Assembly: GCA_037176885.1 (NCBI GenBank)
Contig: JAWWNJ010000043.1
Location: 372,001-436,000 of the forward strand
Reading direction: 5' to 3'
Source: Favolaschia claudopus
Taxonomy: Eukaryota > Basidiomycota > Agaricomycetes > Agaricales > Mycenaceae
Length of the DNA stretch: 64,000 bases
Part shown: positions 12,170 through 23,778 of the stretch, one piece after another
Numbering within the stretch: position 1 is the first letter of the stretch
Layout of the letters: each line of letters starts with the position of its first letter
Translations under genes and position numbers: made by a program
The notes under the pieces: model-generated
Database searches by the model: none
The model's input: only the letters and a program-made list of their open reading frames with translations
What the model was told of the DNA's origin: nothing

Positions 12170-12757
12170 TTTTCACTTGAACTCGCGTTGGGAAGGAGTT
12201 GAAAAATTGCCAAAACGGGATATTTACTTGCACTTGTTTACATTTTGATGGAACGATCTGTGAAGTTGAATGAACCCATCTTACTGACACCAATAACCCT
12301 CAAATATCCCTATATCTACGGCGCATTATGTTCAATTAACATCCAGATCGTACGTTACTTTCGTCTCTTCAAAGTCATTATCGTCCTCCTCTTCTGTCAC
12401 CTCCAAGTTCTGTCGCGAAGGGAAAATACCGCAATTGCTGGCAGAAGCGCAGAGCCCGTGAAGATGCGACTAGAAGCACACATCAGCTCGCATCGGGGGT
12501 AGAGCTGCAGGCGCCTGCGCAACCAATAGAGTCGAGCGCGGCGTTCTATGCGTCCAGCGGAGGACATTCGAGCGACCTTGAAAACAGGGAGCAGGTCGGG
12601 TGACAAATGCCATCGATTTCCACGCTAGAACTGGAGCACAGGATCACAGTTGCTGGTCGAGACTCCAGAGCGTCGAGGATTCCGTACGGCATGTCCACGC
12701 TCAGTTCCACCCGACCCATAAATCATACCCAAATCCATACACCGACACCCCACCCGC
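12170..12757. other. Intergenic between two minus-strand genes
   Basis: Holds the promoter of the F-box/WD40 gene starting at 12169 and the 3' region of the apyrase gene. No further gene or repeat was seen. Confidence 0.4.
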
Positions 12758-15052
12758 CTAATACCTCTCATCAAACCCAGACCCCGCAGACGGCACCCTC
12801 GCCCTCGGCACCAAAACCGACAGATTTTTCTGCGACGAATTCCGCGACCTCGAACTCAATCCACCTAACACCGGCCCCCCGCTGCCCTCGTTATCCCTAT
12901 CCATATCCATGAACGCCGGCGCAGGCGAAGGTGAGCGTGAGCTCGCGCTGGCGGAGCCGAATGCCGGGGCCGGTATCGCGTTATTCGTGTTAGCTGGGTA
13001 AGAAGAAGAGGTGGGGCGCATGGGCGAGCGTGGTGGGAACGTTGGGCTGCTGAAGCCGTTGTTGCCGCCATGATGAGGAATAGCGAAGCTCGCAGGCCGA
13101 GGGGAGGGACTCATAAGTCGACGCAAGGGTTGCAGCCAGCGCCGCGAACCGCTGGTAGGCGAAGGAGGCCGCGAAGCTCCCCCGTTCATCGACTTCCCTT
13201 CCTCCAATATGGCTTTCCGGTCTCGAACTGTGCGCAGGCACAACGAACGCAGGCGCCGGCGGAGGGGATACGTTACAAGGATAACGAAGAAGAAGAGCAT
13301 GCACCAGAAGAGGAAGATCACAGGTGAGAACCCGAGCGACGAGCGGGTGAATGCTTTGGGGAGGTGAGGCGTGAGCTTTTCCTCGATGGCGCCAAAATCG
13401 AAGAATGGCGGGCGGATGGGTTGAATGGGGGAACCACTGTTGATAGGTTCGTCCAGCGGATCCTTAAGCGGGGGGTCGGCCTTCGTCAGCGCAGGCACCT
13501 CCTTACTCGCTTCCAGCACCATCTTGCCGAGCGTCCAGCTGATAGCAATATCGCCGACAGTGTCGACAGACTGGAAGGTGGGTTTCGGCCGCCCCAGCCC
13601 CTTGTGCTCGGCCTTTTCAGCAACCTTCTCCCCGTCTGTGGTATTATTTCCCCCGACGTCGATGATGCGCGGCATCCCAATGCCTTCGTGCAGGACGTTC
13701 GCAACCCATGCAGCTTTGAAGCACTGCATCTCGAGCCGCGAAAGCTCCACCTCGTCCGACCAGTTCCCCACCGCCACGACTTGCCCGTCCTTCTCGACCT
13801 CTCCGTCACCCGCCAAAACATGGTTCCGGCTGCGAGAGTCTTCGTGCTCCTTGACGATGCTCGACCAGGGACGGGAGCAGAACTTGGACGCCGCACGCTC
13901 GTATTGCACAAAGTCGTAAGGCCCGCCCAAGCCGAAAACGTGCTCGGAGGAATACCAATACTCGGAAACACCGATGAAGTGGGAGACGGCAAAGTCGATC
14001 TCGGGAACGTGTACGCCGTTCATGAGACAAGGCGTGTCGGGGCACGGTGCGGTCTTGTTCAGTAATGGAGCCGTCTTCTGCATACACTGCTCGAAAGAGC
14101 CCGTGCCAAGAAGTCGATGCGTCTTCTTCGCGTGCTCGCTCGACGGGCCGGTGTGCACGGGGTGTTCTGCCAGCTCGAGATCGACGGGGAGACACGGGTC
14201 GTGCACCACATCGTCCCCGCCCTCCTTCCGCGTCTGCTCGAGCTCGTTTATGGCCCGCCCAACGTAGCGCTCCCGGGCTTGGTTCGTGCCGTACCCCAGC
14301 CAAGTGGTGACAAAAACCTTGTGGTGGATTTCTTCGCCGGTGAGGAGGCGCAAGCGGACGTCGATGAGGGTCATCTGGTCGTCTACACGCGCTGTTTGTG
14401 GCTCGAAAGCAATTTGCGTCGATGCGCCGCCCATGTCGAGGAAACCGTATGTAGTTTGACTTTCGCCGAGAAAGCCGTCCATTAGATAGTTTACGGCGAT
14501 CCAACCGAATAGACCCTCCTCTTCGCCGGTGATAATGCGTACGCTGGTTCCGCAAGGGCCAGCATCTGAAGGCTCTTCGAAGCTGAAATCGGAGTGGGTG
14601 ACGAGGAAATGGCAAGCAGCTTGAAGAAGTTGGGCCTGTTTCGCTGGAGGCAAGAGGCGCATCCCGGCGGTTGCAAGCAAGAACAGCGGAGTCGTCGAGA
14701 TGCGAGATGGCGGAATAATGTTACGCGCGTGTTGTAATAGAGGTCTCAAATGCTCTGAAATACTCTCTGGGGTGTCCGCATATGATGAAATGCCTGAGAC
14801 CAATTCAGCGAACTCGTTCGTCCGCAGCACAAAATGAAAACACTAACCAGGTTCAACCTTGGTCACCCATGCCTCGCCGTCGCGTGTTCCTTTCTCGACC
14901 TTGGGGAGCAATCTACTGGCCTTGTCGACAGACATACCGCCGGGGTCCTTCCAGCTATAGATTTGGACTCTTGAGCCGGACGAACCGGCGTCAATGACGA
15001 TGCCAAAGTGACGTTCGAGTAGCCAAGAGTCCAAGGAGGTCGGAGGCGGCAT
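12758..15052 (-). CDS. YND1: Golgi apyrase (GDA1/CD39 nucleoside phosphatase, YND1-type)
   Basis: Hydrolyses nucleoside di- and triphosphates in the Golgi lumen, where it removes the GDP/UDP produced by glycosyltransferases. Exons 14848-15052 and 12758-14793, with a 54-bp intron, give 746 residues. Apyrase conserved regions are visible: ACR1 IVIDAGSSGSRVQIYSW (about residue 17), ACR2 LLATAGMRLLP, ACR3 ITGEEEGLFGWIAVNYLMDG, and ACR4 GFLDMGGASTQIAFEP. One C-terminal membrane segment (VIFLFWCMLFFFVILVTYPL) is followed by a Ser/Pro-rich cytosolic tail. There is no N-terminal anchor, which matches yeast Ynd1 rather than Gda1. The start at 15052 precedes ACR1 by about 17 residues. The gene lies between the two inverted F-box/WD40 paralogs. 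Confidence 0.9.
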
Positions 15053-15655
15053 ATTGCCTTCGCTGTAGCACCTAACCGGCGAGACGCGACGTGGAGGATA
15101 AGGACAAGAACAATTTATTGAGGCCAGCTCATTACATAAACATATGTAAAATTTGATGCAAATCAATATTGTGGGAATTAGTCGGCATGTTAATCCTCAG
15201 CGAAGACATCTCCGATTGCGACGAGCTACGACACGAACTCTTCCAACTGTGTAACTGTTTCAAAGCCTAAAGGTATAAACCGCCTTTGGTTCAACTTTGG
15301 TTGATTTGGTTGGACTTACCGGCATCGGCCGAGGTCACCTGATTTGTTATTACTTGTTTCGGCCTGCCACCATCTAGCCCGAGCTACGCTCGCAGCGTCC
15401 AAGCGCGCCCTAAATACGTGTCACCGCGTCCCCTTCCTCGCATCCGGTGAGCATCGGGGCGCCCTCCTATACATTCTCCCATTTTAATTGGTCCACGTAC
15501 GCCCTTTAGCCCGATTCAAGTGTGTCCCCGAAATAGCTGTTGAAGTACTCCTTCGTTCGGGCTCGTTGTCTCAATTTTAACTGTTCATTTCTCCAGATTA
15601 TACATTAAGAACTCATCCAGCTCGCTAGAAGAGCGGTCCTCCAATTTTTCTCGCG
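15053..15655. other. Divergent intergenic region shared by apyrase and F-box/WD40 genes
   Basis: The 600 bp lies between start codons on opposite strands and must contain both promoters. I did not find a convincing TATA box. Confidence 0.45.
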
Positions 15656-18426
15656 ATGAGCTCACGACCTAGCCTCGTTCTACAGCCGTCGGTGAGCACC
15701 ACCACGTACGTTTTCACTATGTAACATCTGGGTCTCGCTGATTCGCGTGCAGTGTTGTAACGACCACGACCACCACCACGACATATGCTCCGATACAATT
15801 ACCCCCCTTGCCGCCACCCTCAGAGCCTACGGATCCAAAGGAGTACCCACTTTTGCACGCGACATTACCCAACAGCTTACGCCAGTTTCCCTTGGTTTTT
15901 CCCGGTGGCACGCGTGCGACGTTCAAGGAAGGCGAGGACGCGAATGAGGAAGAGCAAGATTCGCATGGCGAGGGGTGGCGGATGTTACGGCGGGATGGTC
16001 CGCCAGAACCAGTTGTCGGGCTCGCCGAGGCAGTAGATCGATATGGGAAAAAGCGTGCTTGGGAGGAAGAGCCGCAGTCGAGGAAGAAGCCCCGCCCACC
16101 GCCATCGCCTCCAGGCTCGCGTCAGGGCTCCCCCTTTGAGCCAGATCTATCGCTCACCACATTGCTTACTCTGCCTTCACTTCTGGCCCACTTCAGCGCA
16201 CTTCCCCCCGCCTTACAGTCCCATTTCTTACTCACCCTGCTGCGCCATTCTCCGCTCCCTGTTCTTCGGACACTGCACTCCGTCCTCACTCCCACACTAG
16301 CGCGCGACTTTCTCACCCTACTTCCGCCCGAACTCGCGTCACATATTCTCTCGTTTCTCCCCTTCCCCGCTCTCGCTCGCGCCTCCCGAGTGTCAAAATC
16401 ATGGCGCTCTCTCATAGATGCCGACCCACTAGTATGGACATCACTGCTCAAATCTTCCGGTATGCACTGGGGCTCCGAGCAAGCATTCCTACGAGCCCAC
16501 CAACGCCTCCCATACCCGCATAAATCCTTATTCCAATCGCGATATCTAACACACACTCGCTGGTCTTCTTCTGCGTCACCAACGCACCGCAGCTTTCCAG
16601 CCCACGGCAGCAGCGTCGTCACTTGTCTAATCCTATCGCGTGGCCGCGTCATATCTGCCTCGGACGACCATTCCATTCACGTATACGACCCTCTCGCGGG
16701 AGAGCTGCGTCTCGCACTGCAGGGGCACGAGGGCGGCGTTTGGGCGCTTGCCGCGACGGGTAACATCCTCGTGTCGGGATCGACCGATCGTACAGTGCGA
16801 ATATGGGATTTGGTAACGGGGCGCTGCACGCATGTGTTTGGTGGTCATACGAGCACCGTAAGATGTTTAGCTATAGTGCAGCCTGAGTGGGTGGAAATGG
16901 AGGATGGGAGGAGAGAAAAGTGGCCGAAGCGCGCGTTGATTGTAACAGGCTCGCGGGATCATACCCTTCGCGTCTGGACATTGCCGAAGCCGGGTGAGGC
17001 GGGATATTCATGTTTCGACGAGGGGGATCCAGATGTACGTTCTCCTTGCGTTTCTCTCCCCAACCTTTCTGATTTCTGTTTTGTTAAGGATGCGGATGAT
17101 AACCCATATCATCGGTTGTTCCTCGAGGGCCACGATCACGCTGTTCGTGCTCTGGCGGCGCGCGGACGCACCCTCATTTCTGGCTCATACGACTGTACTG
17201 TTCGCGTTTGGGATCTAGTGACTGGCGATTGCAAGTGGGTATTAGTGGGACACACGCAGAAGGGTACGACGCATCTTCCTCATCTCCAGCCTCATTGCCT
17301 AATCAATTTCTCCACAACCTCAGTATACAGTGTTGTTCTTGATATCCCACGACAACAAGCTTGTTCTGGTTCTATGGATGGCACCGTACGAATCTGGGAC
17401 CTCAAAACAGGTCGCTGTGCACATACGTTGACGGGTCACACCTCCCTCGTCGGACTGCTGGGACTTTCGCCACGCACCCTCGTGAGTGCGGCCGCCGACT
17501 CCACTCTCCGCGTCTGGGACCCTGAATCCGGCGCACTCCTACACACCCTCGCTGCGCACACGGGCGCCATAACATGTTTCCAGCACGACGAGTTCAAGGT
17601 GTTGAGCGGGAGCGATGGGACCCTCAAGATGTGGAATCTACGAGACGGGAGCGTGACGAGGGATCTGTTGACGGGGATTACGGGTGTGTGGCAGGTGGTG
17701 TTCGAGGGGCGGTGGTGTGTTGCGGCGAGCAATCAAACGCGCGCGGGAACGGTGCAGACTGTCTTGGATGTGTGGGATTTTGCGGAGGAGGGAGAGGATT
17801 GGGTAGGCGAGCCGCCAGGCGGGGTGTATGATGTTAGTGACAGTGAGGGGAGTGGGGACGAGGAGGATGAGGAAGATGAGGGGAGCTATGGGTATGCGCG
17901 GAGTGTGCGGAGGAGTATGGATGTGGATATGGACGATGAAGATGCGCGGGAGCAGGCCGAGGTGGACGCGATGGACCAGGATTTGATGATCCCGCCGTAC
18001 AACACCAGTGGGTCGGGTTCGGAACGCGACGTTGGGTCGGGGGATCCCACACCTGGACGAACAACCACCTCCAACAGAGACAGAACAACAAGCCCCGATA
18101 TCATCGAGATTGACGATCCTGCACTGGCGTCGCCCAGCGAGGCGAACGCGTCTCGGTGGGCGCCGCCGCTGCAGACACTACAACCGCGCGCGGGCTCGTC
18201 ACGGGCTGCTGCTCAGTCAGGTATGGGGGCGAATACGAGGAGTAGGAGGGCGCCGGCGCAGAATGCGGCTGCGACGTCGTTGGGTGCGGGGAGCGGCGCT
18301 GCGGGGCCGTCATCTGCATCCTCCTCCGCCTCCAATGCTAGCGGCACATCGTGGCGACGCTCGTCACAACAGTCAGAAGAGCCGCCAACACGGACGCGGA
18401 CACAGCGACGCGGGAGTCGACGGTGA
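15656..18426 (+). CDS. F-box/WD40 protein, full-length (Cdc4/Pop1-like SCF adaptor)
   Basis: Exons 15656-15705, 15753-17034, 17089-17263 and 17324-18426 give 869 residues. The N-terminus is low-complexity (MSSRPSLVLQPSVSTT then a Thr run and a Pro-rich stretch). It is followed by a basic/acidic region with a putative nuclear signal (GKKRAWEEEPQSRKKPRPPP), an F-box (LLPPELASHILSFLPFPALARASRVSKSWRSL) and seven or so WD40 repeats with GHxxxV...DxTVRVWD signatures. The tail is acidic then Ser/Arg-rich. WD40 propellers of this class bind phosphodegrons. Introns 2 (54 bp) and 3 (60 bp) are multiples of three without stops, so intron retention would still give an open frame. The minus-strand copy at 10556 is nearly identical through the centre. 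Confidence 0.88.
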
Positions 18427-19121
18427 CGACGGTGACGGTTGTGCGGTTACCGTGTCTCTGTGTCACTTGTTCTTTGCTCTCGCTGGTGTACATACAATGG
18501 GCTTGGTGCTTTGCGGTATCTCCTTTAACCCGACCACTACTTTCATGCGTGCCGCCTGCATACATAGCATACATACATAACTCATCTGTCATTCGGATGT
18601 ACCCTGTCAAATTCTCCCCAACCCCAACTGTGTTTTTAGCCCTATCACTTCGAGTTTCTGTTTTTCTATAGTTTCTTCTGTTCTGACTATCGTGGAGTGG
18701 GCCTAATGACGACATTCTCTATACTGGATCAATACTGGGTCTGAAACGCGCGCTGTCGTTACTTTTTTATTGCATGCTTAGTGGTACAAAGTCAGTGTAC
18801 GTCGTGCATAACATGTATGACATTTGGCTCAAGTCTCAAGCTAGATCTCAAGCATTTACCAAGTGGTCTCAGCTTGTTTCATCAAAACATAAACAAGTCA
18901 GTGCAAGTAAATGTCCCGTTTAGGCAATTTTTCAACTCCTTCCTGCCTTTGTCCTGCCTCAAGAATCGTTTGGCTTGGTCCGTAGTCATTCCTGTTTCCT
19001 TCCCTGGAAGTCTGGAGGAACACATTGGTAGTGACCACAGGGCTAGATCTGTCAGGCCTGGACCACCATCAGTACTCTCATCGAAAGCCGGACCTTGACT
19101 TGGGGTCCTGGTCCGTTGGGG
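18427..19121. other. Intergenic, no gene seen
   Basis: 3' region of the F-box/WD40 gene followed by the promoter of the next F-box gene. Only short frames. Confidence 0.4.
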
Positions 19122-20564
19122 ATGTCTTCGTCGACATTCAAGTCGTGTCCGGGACTGGGACCTCTGTCAAATGGAGTTTTCGAGTATCAGAAACAGAATA
19201 CTCTCGTCTCTGACAAGGATGGGCGTCTTCGGTATACTGCGTTGAGCCGGCGTATTCTCTGCCTGCCGTTGGAGACTCTAGCAGAAATATTCGAGCGTTG
19301 TCTACCCGACATCGACTTCGTCTGTCCCTCTCCCACTCAGGCACCATTAGTCCTCTGCGGCGTCTGTCATCAATGGAGAGAGGTTGCTTTATCGACACCA
19401 ACGCTCTGGTGTTCGCTGGAAATCAATTTGTCATTGTCGGGCGAAGCTTGCTGGGATGCTTATGCTTACATATGCCTGACGTGGCTCTCGAGGATCCGAA
19501 AAGCATCTCTCTCGATATCGATACTGCTTTCACGGCCGCTGAAGTGGCCGGAACGTGTTCGACCTTTGCTCGAAGCTATTGCCGGGATGTCAGCACAGTG
19601 GCGAGTTATCAAATTCAATCCCGCCTTGGTCGATCCCCAGTTGTTATTTCCAAAGACTGCATCTGCACCCCTCCATTTCCCATTCCTCGAAAAAGTCGTT
19701 TGCACAAACAACACACAGTTCAATGACTTGCTGCCTTTCACCAATGCCCCACGACTTCGCGAACTATGCACCTTCTCATCGATAGCTTTGCCAGAAGATT
19801 TTCCCTGGGCTCAGTTAGCAGCTTTCAGTGCACGCGCGGCCAGTCTTTCCTCCAGCTTCGCGGTGCTTGATCGCGCGGTCGATCTCGTGAAATTGCATCT
19901 TAGGATCGGGGTTGACGACGTTAGCTCTATCCCCACTTCCATCGTGTCACTCGATAGCCTCCAGCACTTATCCATCACTGCGTTAGCAGTCGCTGAAGAC
20001 ATGCTGTCCGTGACACCCATGTCTATTCTCCGTCGTCTGAAAACTCCTACTCTAAAACACCTCACTTTACGGCATAATCGTGAGGAAGAATATCCTGCTG
20101 ATTATTCGCCCTTCTTCTCGTGGATAACGCGATCTGCCGTTCAGCTCCATTCCCTTGTCTTGTTCCACATACCTGTTTCAGAAGATACGTTGGTGACCTG
20201 CCTGAAAGCAGTCCCTTCTCTTGTCGAGCTACAACTCAAACCTCTTCACGACATCAATCTCGACACGCTCTTCGCTCAGCTTACAGTCATTAGCTTCCTT
20301 CCCAGATTAAAGTCTATGCTATGCGAATTTTCATACGAGGCGCGCTCCGACCCAAATATCCTCGCCAAGGCATTGCGTTGGCGATGGGATAGCGTGGATA
20401 TCGCCAAATTGCATCTTTTCTCCATTCTCAAGTGGCATAGTGCCGATTATTTTCAGGTCATCCGCGCTGAACTGTCGCGGCTGCAAGAAGAAGGAATGGA
20501 GCTGTATTTCGGCCACCACCCCACGGCGTCACATCATGCGCTATCAGTATTGAGGGCTAGCTAA
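19122..20564 (+). CDS. F-box protein, GLGPLSN family, copy 1
   Basis: Intronless, 480 residues from MSSSTFKSCPGLGPLSNGVF. The ATG at 19122 is preferred because the GLGPLSN motif follows shortly after the start in all paralogs. Order: N-terminal motif GLGPLSN...YQKQNTLVSDKDGRLRY, an F-box (LCLPLETLAEIFERCLPDIDF) continuing into LVLCGVCHQWREVALSTPTLW, then a C-terminal half with LRR-like leucine periodicity (LKHLTLRHN, LHSLVLFHIPVS, LVELQLKPLHDI). It is presumably an SCF substrate adaptor with a solenoid recognition domain. Head-to-tail with a second copy 153 bp downstream. Others of the family lie at 26474 (minus) and more distantly at 35055 and 37007. Confidence 0.8.
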   Translation: MSSSTFKSCPGLGPLSNGVFEYQKQNTLVSDKDGRLRYTALSRRILCLPLETLAEIFERCLPDIDFVCPSPTQAPLVLCGVCHQWREVALSTPTLWCSLEINLSLSGEACWDAYAYICLTWLSRIRKASLSISILLSRPLKWPERVRPLLEAIAGMSAQWRVIKFNPALVDPQLLFPKTASAPLHFPFLEKVVCTNNTQFNDLLPFTNAPRLRELCTFSSIALPEDFPWAQLAAFSARAASLSSSFAVLDRAVDLVKLHLRIGVDDVSSIPTSIVSLDSLQHLSITALAVAEDMLSVTPMSILRRLKTPTLKHLTLRHNREEEYPADYSPFFSWITRSAVQLHSLVLFHIPVSEDTLVTCLKAVPSLVELQLKPLHDINLDTLFAQLTVISFLPRLKSMLCEFSYEARSDPNILAKALRWRWDSVDIAKLHLFSILKWHSADYFQVIRAELSRLQEEGMELYFGHHPTASHHALSVLRAS

Positions 20565-20717
20565 ATCAACGAGTGGGGAATGTTATTCAAATATATACGC
20601 TGTACTCTGGCTACGAGACTGGAAAATCTTTCGTCTGGAACACAAATGTAAGTAACCAATCGCTGAGTATCATTGAGTCAGGGTTAGGGTTTGCAAAACT
20701 TTTTAAGGTATACCACC

Positions 20718-22139
20718 ATGTCCCTTCCCCCTGGACTGGGACCTCTATCAAATCGAGCCTCGCAGTACCAACAGCAACATACCCTTATCGTTGATAAACT
20801 CGGGCGTCTTCGTTATGCCCCTCAAAGTCGCCGTATTCTCGCTCTGCCATTGGAAATATTAGCAGAGATATTCGAGCATTGTTTACCTGACGTCGAATTC
20901 ATTCGTCCAGCTCTCACCGCCGCGCCGCTCGTTCTCTGCAGTGTCTGTCATCAATGGAGGGAGGTTGCCGTATCCACGCCCAAACTCTGGGGCTCCTTGG
21001 AACTTAGGTTGGAATTGTCAGAGCCCAAAACCTATCACCAGTGGGAAGCCTATGTCTACCTATATCTGACGTGGCTCTCCAGGGCGCGACGCACGCCTGT
21101 TTCGCTCTCTATTAGCCTCATAAAGGTCCTGAAATCGCCGCACCGCGTCCGTCCTATACTTCAAGCTATCGCCCAAATGTCAGCGCAATGGCGAATAATT
21201 AAATTCGACCCTACCCTGGTCGATATTCATGTGCTGTTTCCCAGCGATGCATTCGCACACCCGCGTTTCCCATTCCTTGAAAAGGTCACTTGCACGAACC
21301 ATACACAGTTCACCGACTTGCTGCCCTTCGCCAACGCCCCGCGAGTGCGCGAGCTGTACACGTGCTCGTATCCGATAGCCTTGCCTACGGAATTTCCTTG
21401 GGAACAAATAACCCTGTTCACCACACATCGCGCCACTCTCTCTTCCTGCCTCTCGGTCCTCGATCGCGCGGTCCAGCTCGTCGACTGCAATCTTAGGATT
21501 GCCTTAGACGATATTGACTCATTCCCCACTTCCGTCGTATCACTCGATCACCTCCAGTCCTTGTCCATTTCTGCGTTCTCTGATGTTGCGAACGTACCGG
21601 CCCCCAAACCCATGTCCATCCTTGGTCACCTGAAGACTCCCGCCTTGAAACACCTCATTCTCCGAAATGACTATTCCGGGCACCATCTTGCGGATTTCAC
21701 GTCCTTCTTTTCCTGGCAATTGCGGTCTACCGCTCAATTACATGTGCTTGTATTGTCTCTGATACCGGTTTCGGGCGAAACGTTGGTGGCATGCTTGAAA
21801 GCAGTACCTACCCTCGTGCAGCTACGATTGAAGCTTCTGCATGAAATCGATATGAATCCAGTCTTCACCCAGCTCATGGAGGCTAATTTCCTCCCTAAAT
21901 TGGAGGCGATGAATTGCCAATTGTCAATAAAAGCCATCTTGGACCCAACAGTCCTTGCCAAGGTGCTTCGGTGGAGGTGGGATGGTATTGGGATTACTAG
22001 ATTGCGTCGTTTTCTGATCCTCAAGCGGCAAGACGGTGATTTCTATGCGGCCATTCGCACTGAGCTGGCGGCGTTGAAAGACGAGGGCATGCAGCTGTAC
22101 TTTGGTCCTTCCTGGGACACCGTGACGCATGCATTATAG
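20718..22139 (+). CDS. F-box protein, GLGPLSN family, copy 2
   Basis: Intronless, 473 residues starting MSLPPGLGPLSNRASQYQQQ. Same architecture as its upstream neighbour: GRLRYAPQSRRILALPLEIL leads into the F-box (AEIFEHCLPDVEF...CSVCHQWREVAVSTPKLW), followed by an LRR-like half (LKHLILRNDYS, LHVLVLSLIPVS, LVQLRLKLLHEID). The 153-bp gap to copy 1 is very short, so the promoter is compact. It contains a telomere-like GGGTTAGGGTTT stretch about 30 bp upstream of the ATG. The two genes are clearly tandem duplicates but differ at many positions, so the duplication is not recent. Confidence 0.8.
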   Translation: MSLPPGLGPLSNRASQYQQQHTLIVDKLGRLRYAPQSRRILALPLEILAEIFEHCLPDVEFIRPALTAAPLVLCSVCHQWREVAVSTPKLWGSLELRLELSEPKTYHQWEAYVYLYLTWLSRARRTPVSLSISLIKVLKSPHRVRPILQAIAQMSAQWRIIKFDPTLVDIHVLFPSDAFAHPRFPFLEKVTCTNHTQFTDLLPFANAPRVRELYTCSYPIALPTEFPWEQITLFTTHRATLSSCLSVLDRAVQLVDCNLRIALDDIDSFPTSVVSLDHLQSLSISAFSDVANVPAPKPMSILGHLKTPALKHLILRNDYSGHHLADFTSFFSWQLRSTAQLHVLVLSLIPVSGETLVACLKAVPTLVQLRLKLLHEIDMNPVFTQLMEANFLPKLEAMNCQLSIKAILDPTVLAKVLRWRWDGIGITRLRRFLILKRQDGDFYAAIRTELAALKDEGMQLYFGPSWDTVTHAL

Positions 22140-22303
22140 TGCTTGATATATCCGACAAGCGTATATAGCGTGTTTTATTTCATGTTACTTCCAGGTTGAT
22201 TCGATTGTTGTAAATGTATTCTTGACCATCATACAGCATTCTGCACAGGGGATCTCCAGGTACAGCTCCCTTTTTTCCCCCAAGGACAAGCCTTCGATTA
22301 ACC

Positions 22304-23459
22304 TCAATCACTAGCTCGGACGCATATGCCATACGTCCAAGATCCATCCTCCTCCAACCTTGTAAGCCAAGCATTTGCTTCCTCGTCGAGGAACAGGTTG
22401 CGATGCGCGTCCGGCATTCGAAATGATCGCAGCCGAGCGACCCCAACCGTGTCTCGCCTCCGACGAAGCATTTCAACGAGCAACTGTGGCTCGCTGAAGT
22501 ACGAATCTGAGAGAGCAAAAGCCGATGAGTAGGTGTGCAGTGACTCCAGGTTCGGCAGGAAATGGGGGTCTGTGCTAAGTTCCGAGAAGAGGCTGCTAAG
22601 AAAGAGGGGGTGCAATGGCTCGAACTCGAGGTATATCAGTGACGGCGTTGTTTTTAGACAACGGATAAGGGTTTCTGGGCTGCCAGATGATTGAGGATAG
22701 CAATAGGCACCGTGTGTATATATCTCGCCCCTGTTACAGTGAGCGTCAATGATTGCAAGTGTATGTATAATATGATGGACGGCGGTTCGAAGGGATGTGC
22801 CTCTTGATAACGAAATGTCCATCCACAAGTCTGGGTGCGGAAGCGCGGACTTCGTAGCAGGAAGAAAGCGGTATGTGGCCCACTCGGAACATGGTTAGCT
22901 GGGACCATGGGAGAGCAATCGGACGGTAGACAATCATTGCTACTGGGCGCAGGCCAGGAGCATCGTTGAAAGAAACCATGTCGGGCTCAACGCCGTGGTG
23001 GAAACTGAGCTCTTCGAGTAACGGAAAGCCGTGGTCAGAAGACATGGTGGACAAGGGAATATTGTTCACGATGCCTAGTTCGACGCAACGCCACTGTTGA
23101 GACATCGCGGAGATGGTATGTAGTAGCGAAAGTGCAGTGGGAGAGGGATTACACGCAACGCCCAATGTACATGTACAGAGCTGGGACAACCTGCGCTCTG
23201 TGCAGCCACGTCCGATAAAGGTGAAGGTAGCCGCCCTTGAGTCCACGAGATTCAAATTAATGTGCAAGGAGTTCCAGAGAAGCGGCGTAGATATTGCGAC
23301 TTCTTTCCAGCGGTAACAAACCCGGCAAAGAGTGAGCGGAATATCAGCACAATCAAGTGCTATGAACCGGACTTCAGGCAGACTGAGAGTGAAGATTTCA
23401 GCCAGCAGTTCGTCTGCCAATGGAAGAGTCGAGATGTAGGGAGCAAGTCCGAGTCCAGA
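22304..23459 (-). pseudogene. Broken F-box gene, GLGPLSN family, copy 3
   Basis: The minus strand encodes an F-box (TLPLADELLAEIFTLSLPEVRF continuing CRVCYRWKEVAISTPLLW) and a mid-region ending in LSSCYEVRASAPRLVDGHFVIKR near 22800. The family C-terminus (LIRCLKTTPSLIYLEFEPLHP, LVEMLRRRRDTVGVARLRSF) then continues in another frame from about 22828 to 22304. At least one frameshift separates the halves. Part of the LRR-like centre is missing and the GLGPLSN N-terminus is absent upstream of the F-box. It lies tail-to-tail with copy 2, 165 bp away. Confidence 0.72.
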
Positions 23460-23778
23460 TGAATCACGATGAAGATTTTGCTGCCCAGCTGATTCAAATC
23501 GGAAGTCGCATCCATAGAGACTTCAGAGAATGGCTTCACCGGGGACATTATACCAATATTTCGCCAGAAACTGTGCAGCGTCCAATGGCATTGGCAATAG
23601 CAATTCGAGGTGCGAGTTGAGGAAAACGTGATCACATATTATCGGCATCAGCGCCGGCTGCCGCAACTATCTCTTTCCCTTTCGTCCTGCTCAAGCCCCA
23701 CCTTGGGCTGCCCCTTGGGCGCTAATCTATCGACGGTATGAAAAGTGTAACAACAGCACTCGGTGAATGGGGAAAGTT

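Noticed and set aside
13364..14615. Long open frames on both strands inside the apyrase gene
   Set aside because: They are shadows of the GC-rich apyrase coding sequence; only the minus-strand frame with the ACR motifs is supported.
20676..20692. Telomere-like GGGTTAGGGTTT stretch
   Set aside because: Only one and a half units, in a short promoter between tandem genes; not a telomere or an interstitial array.
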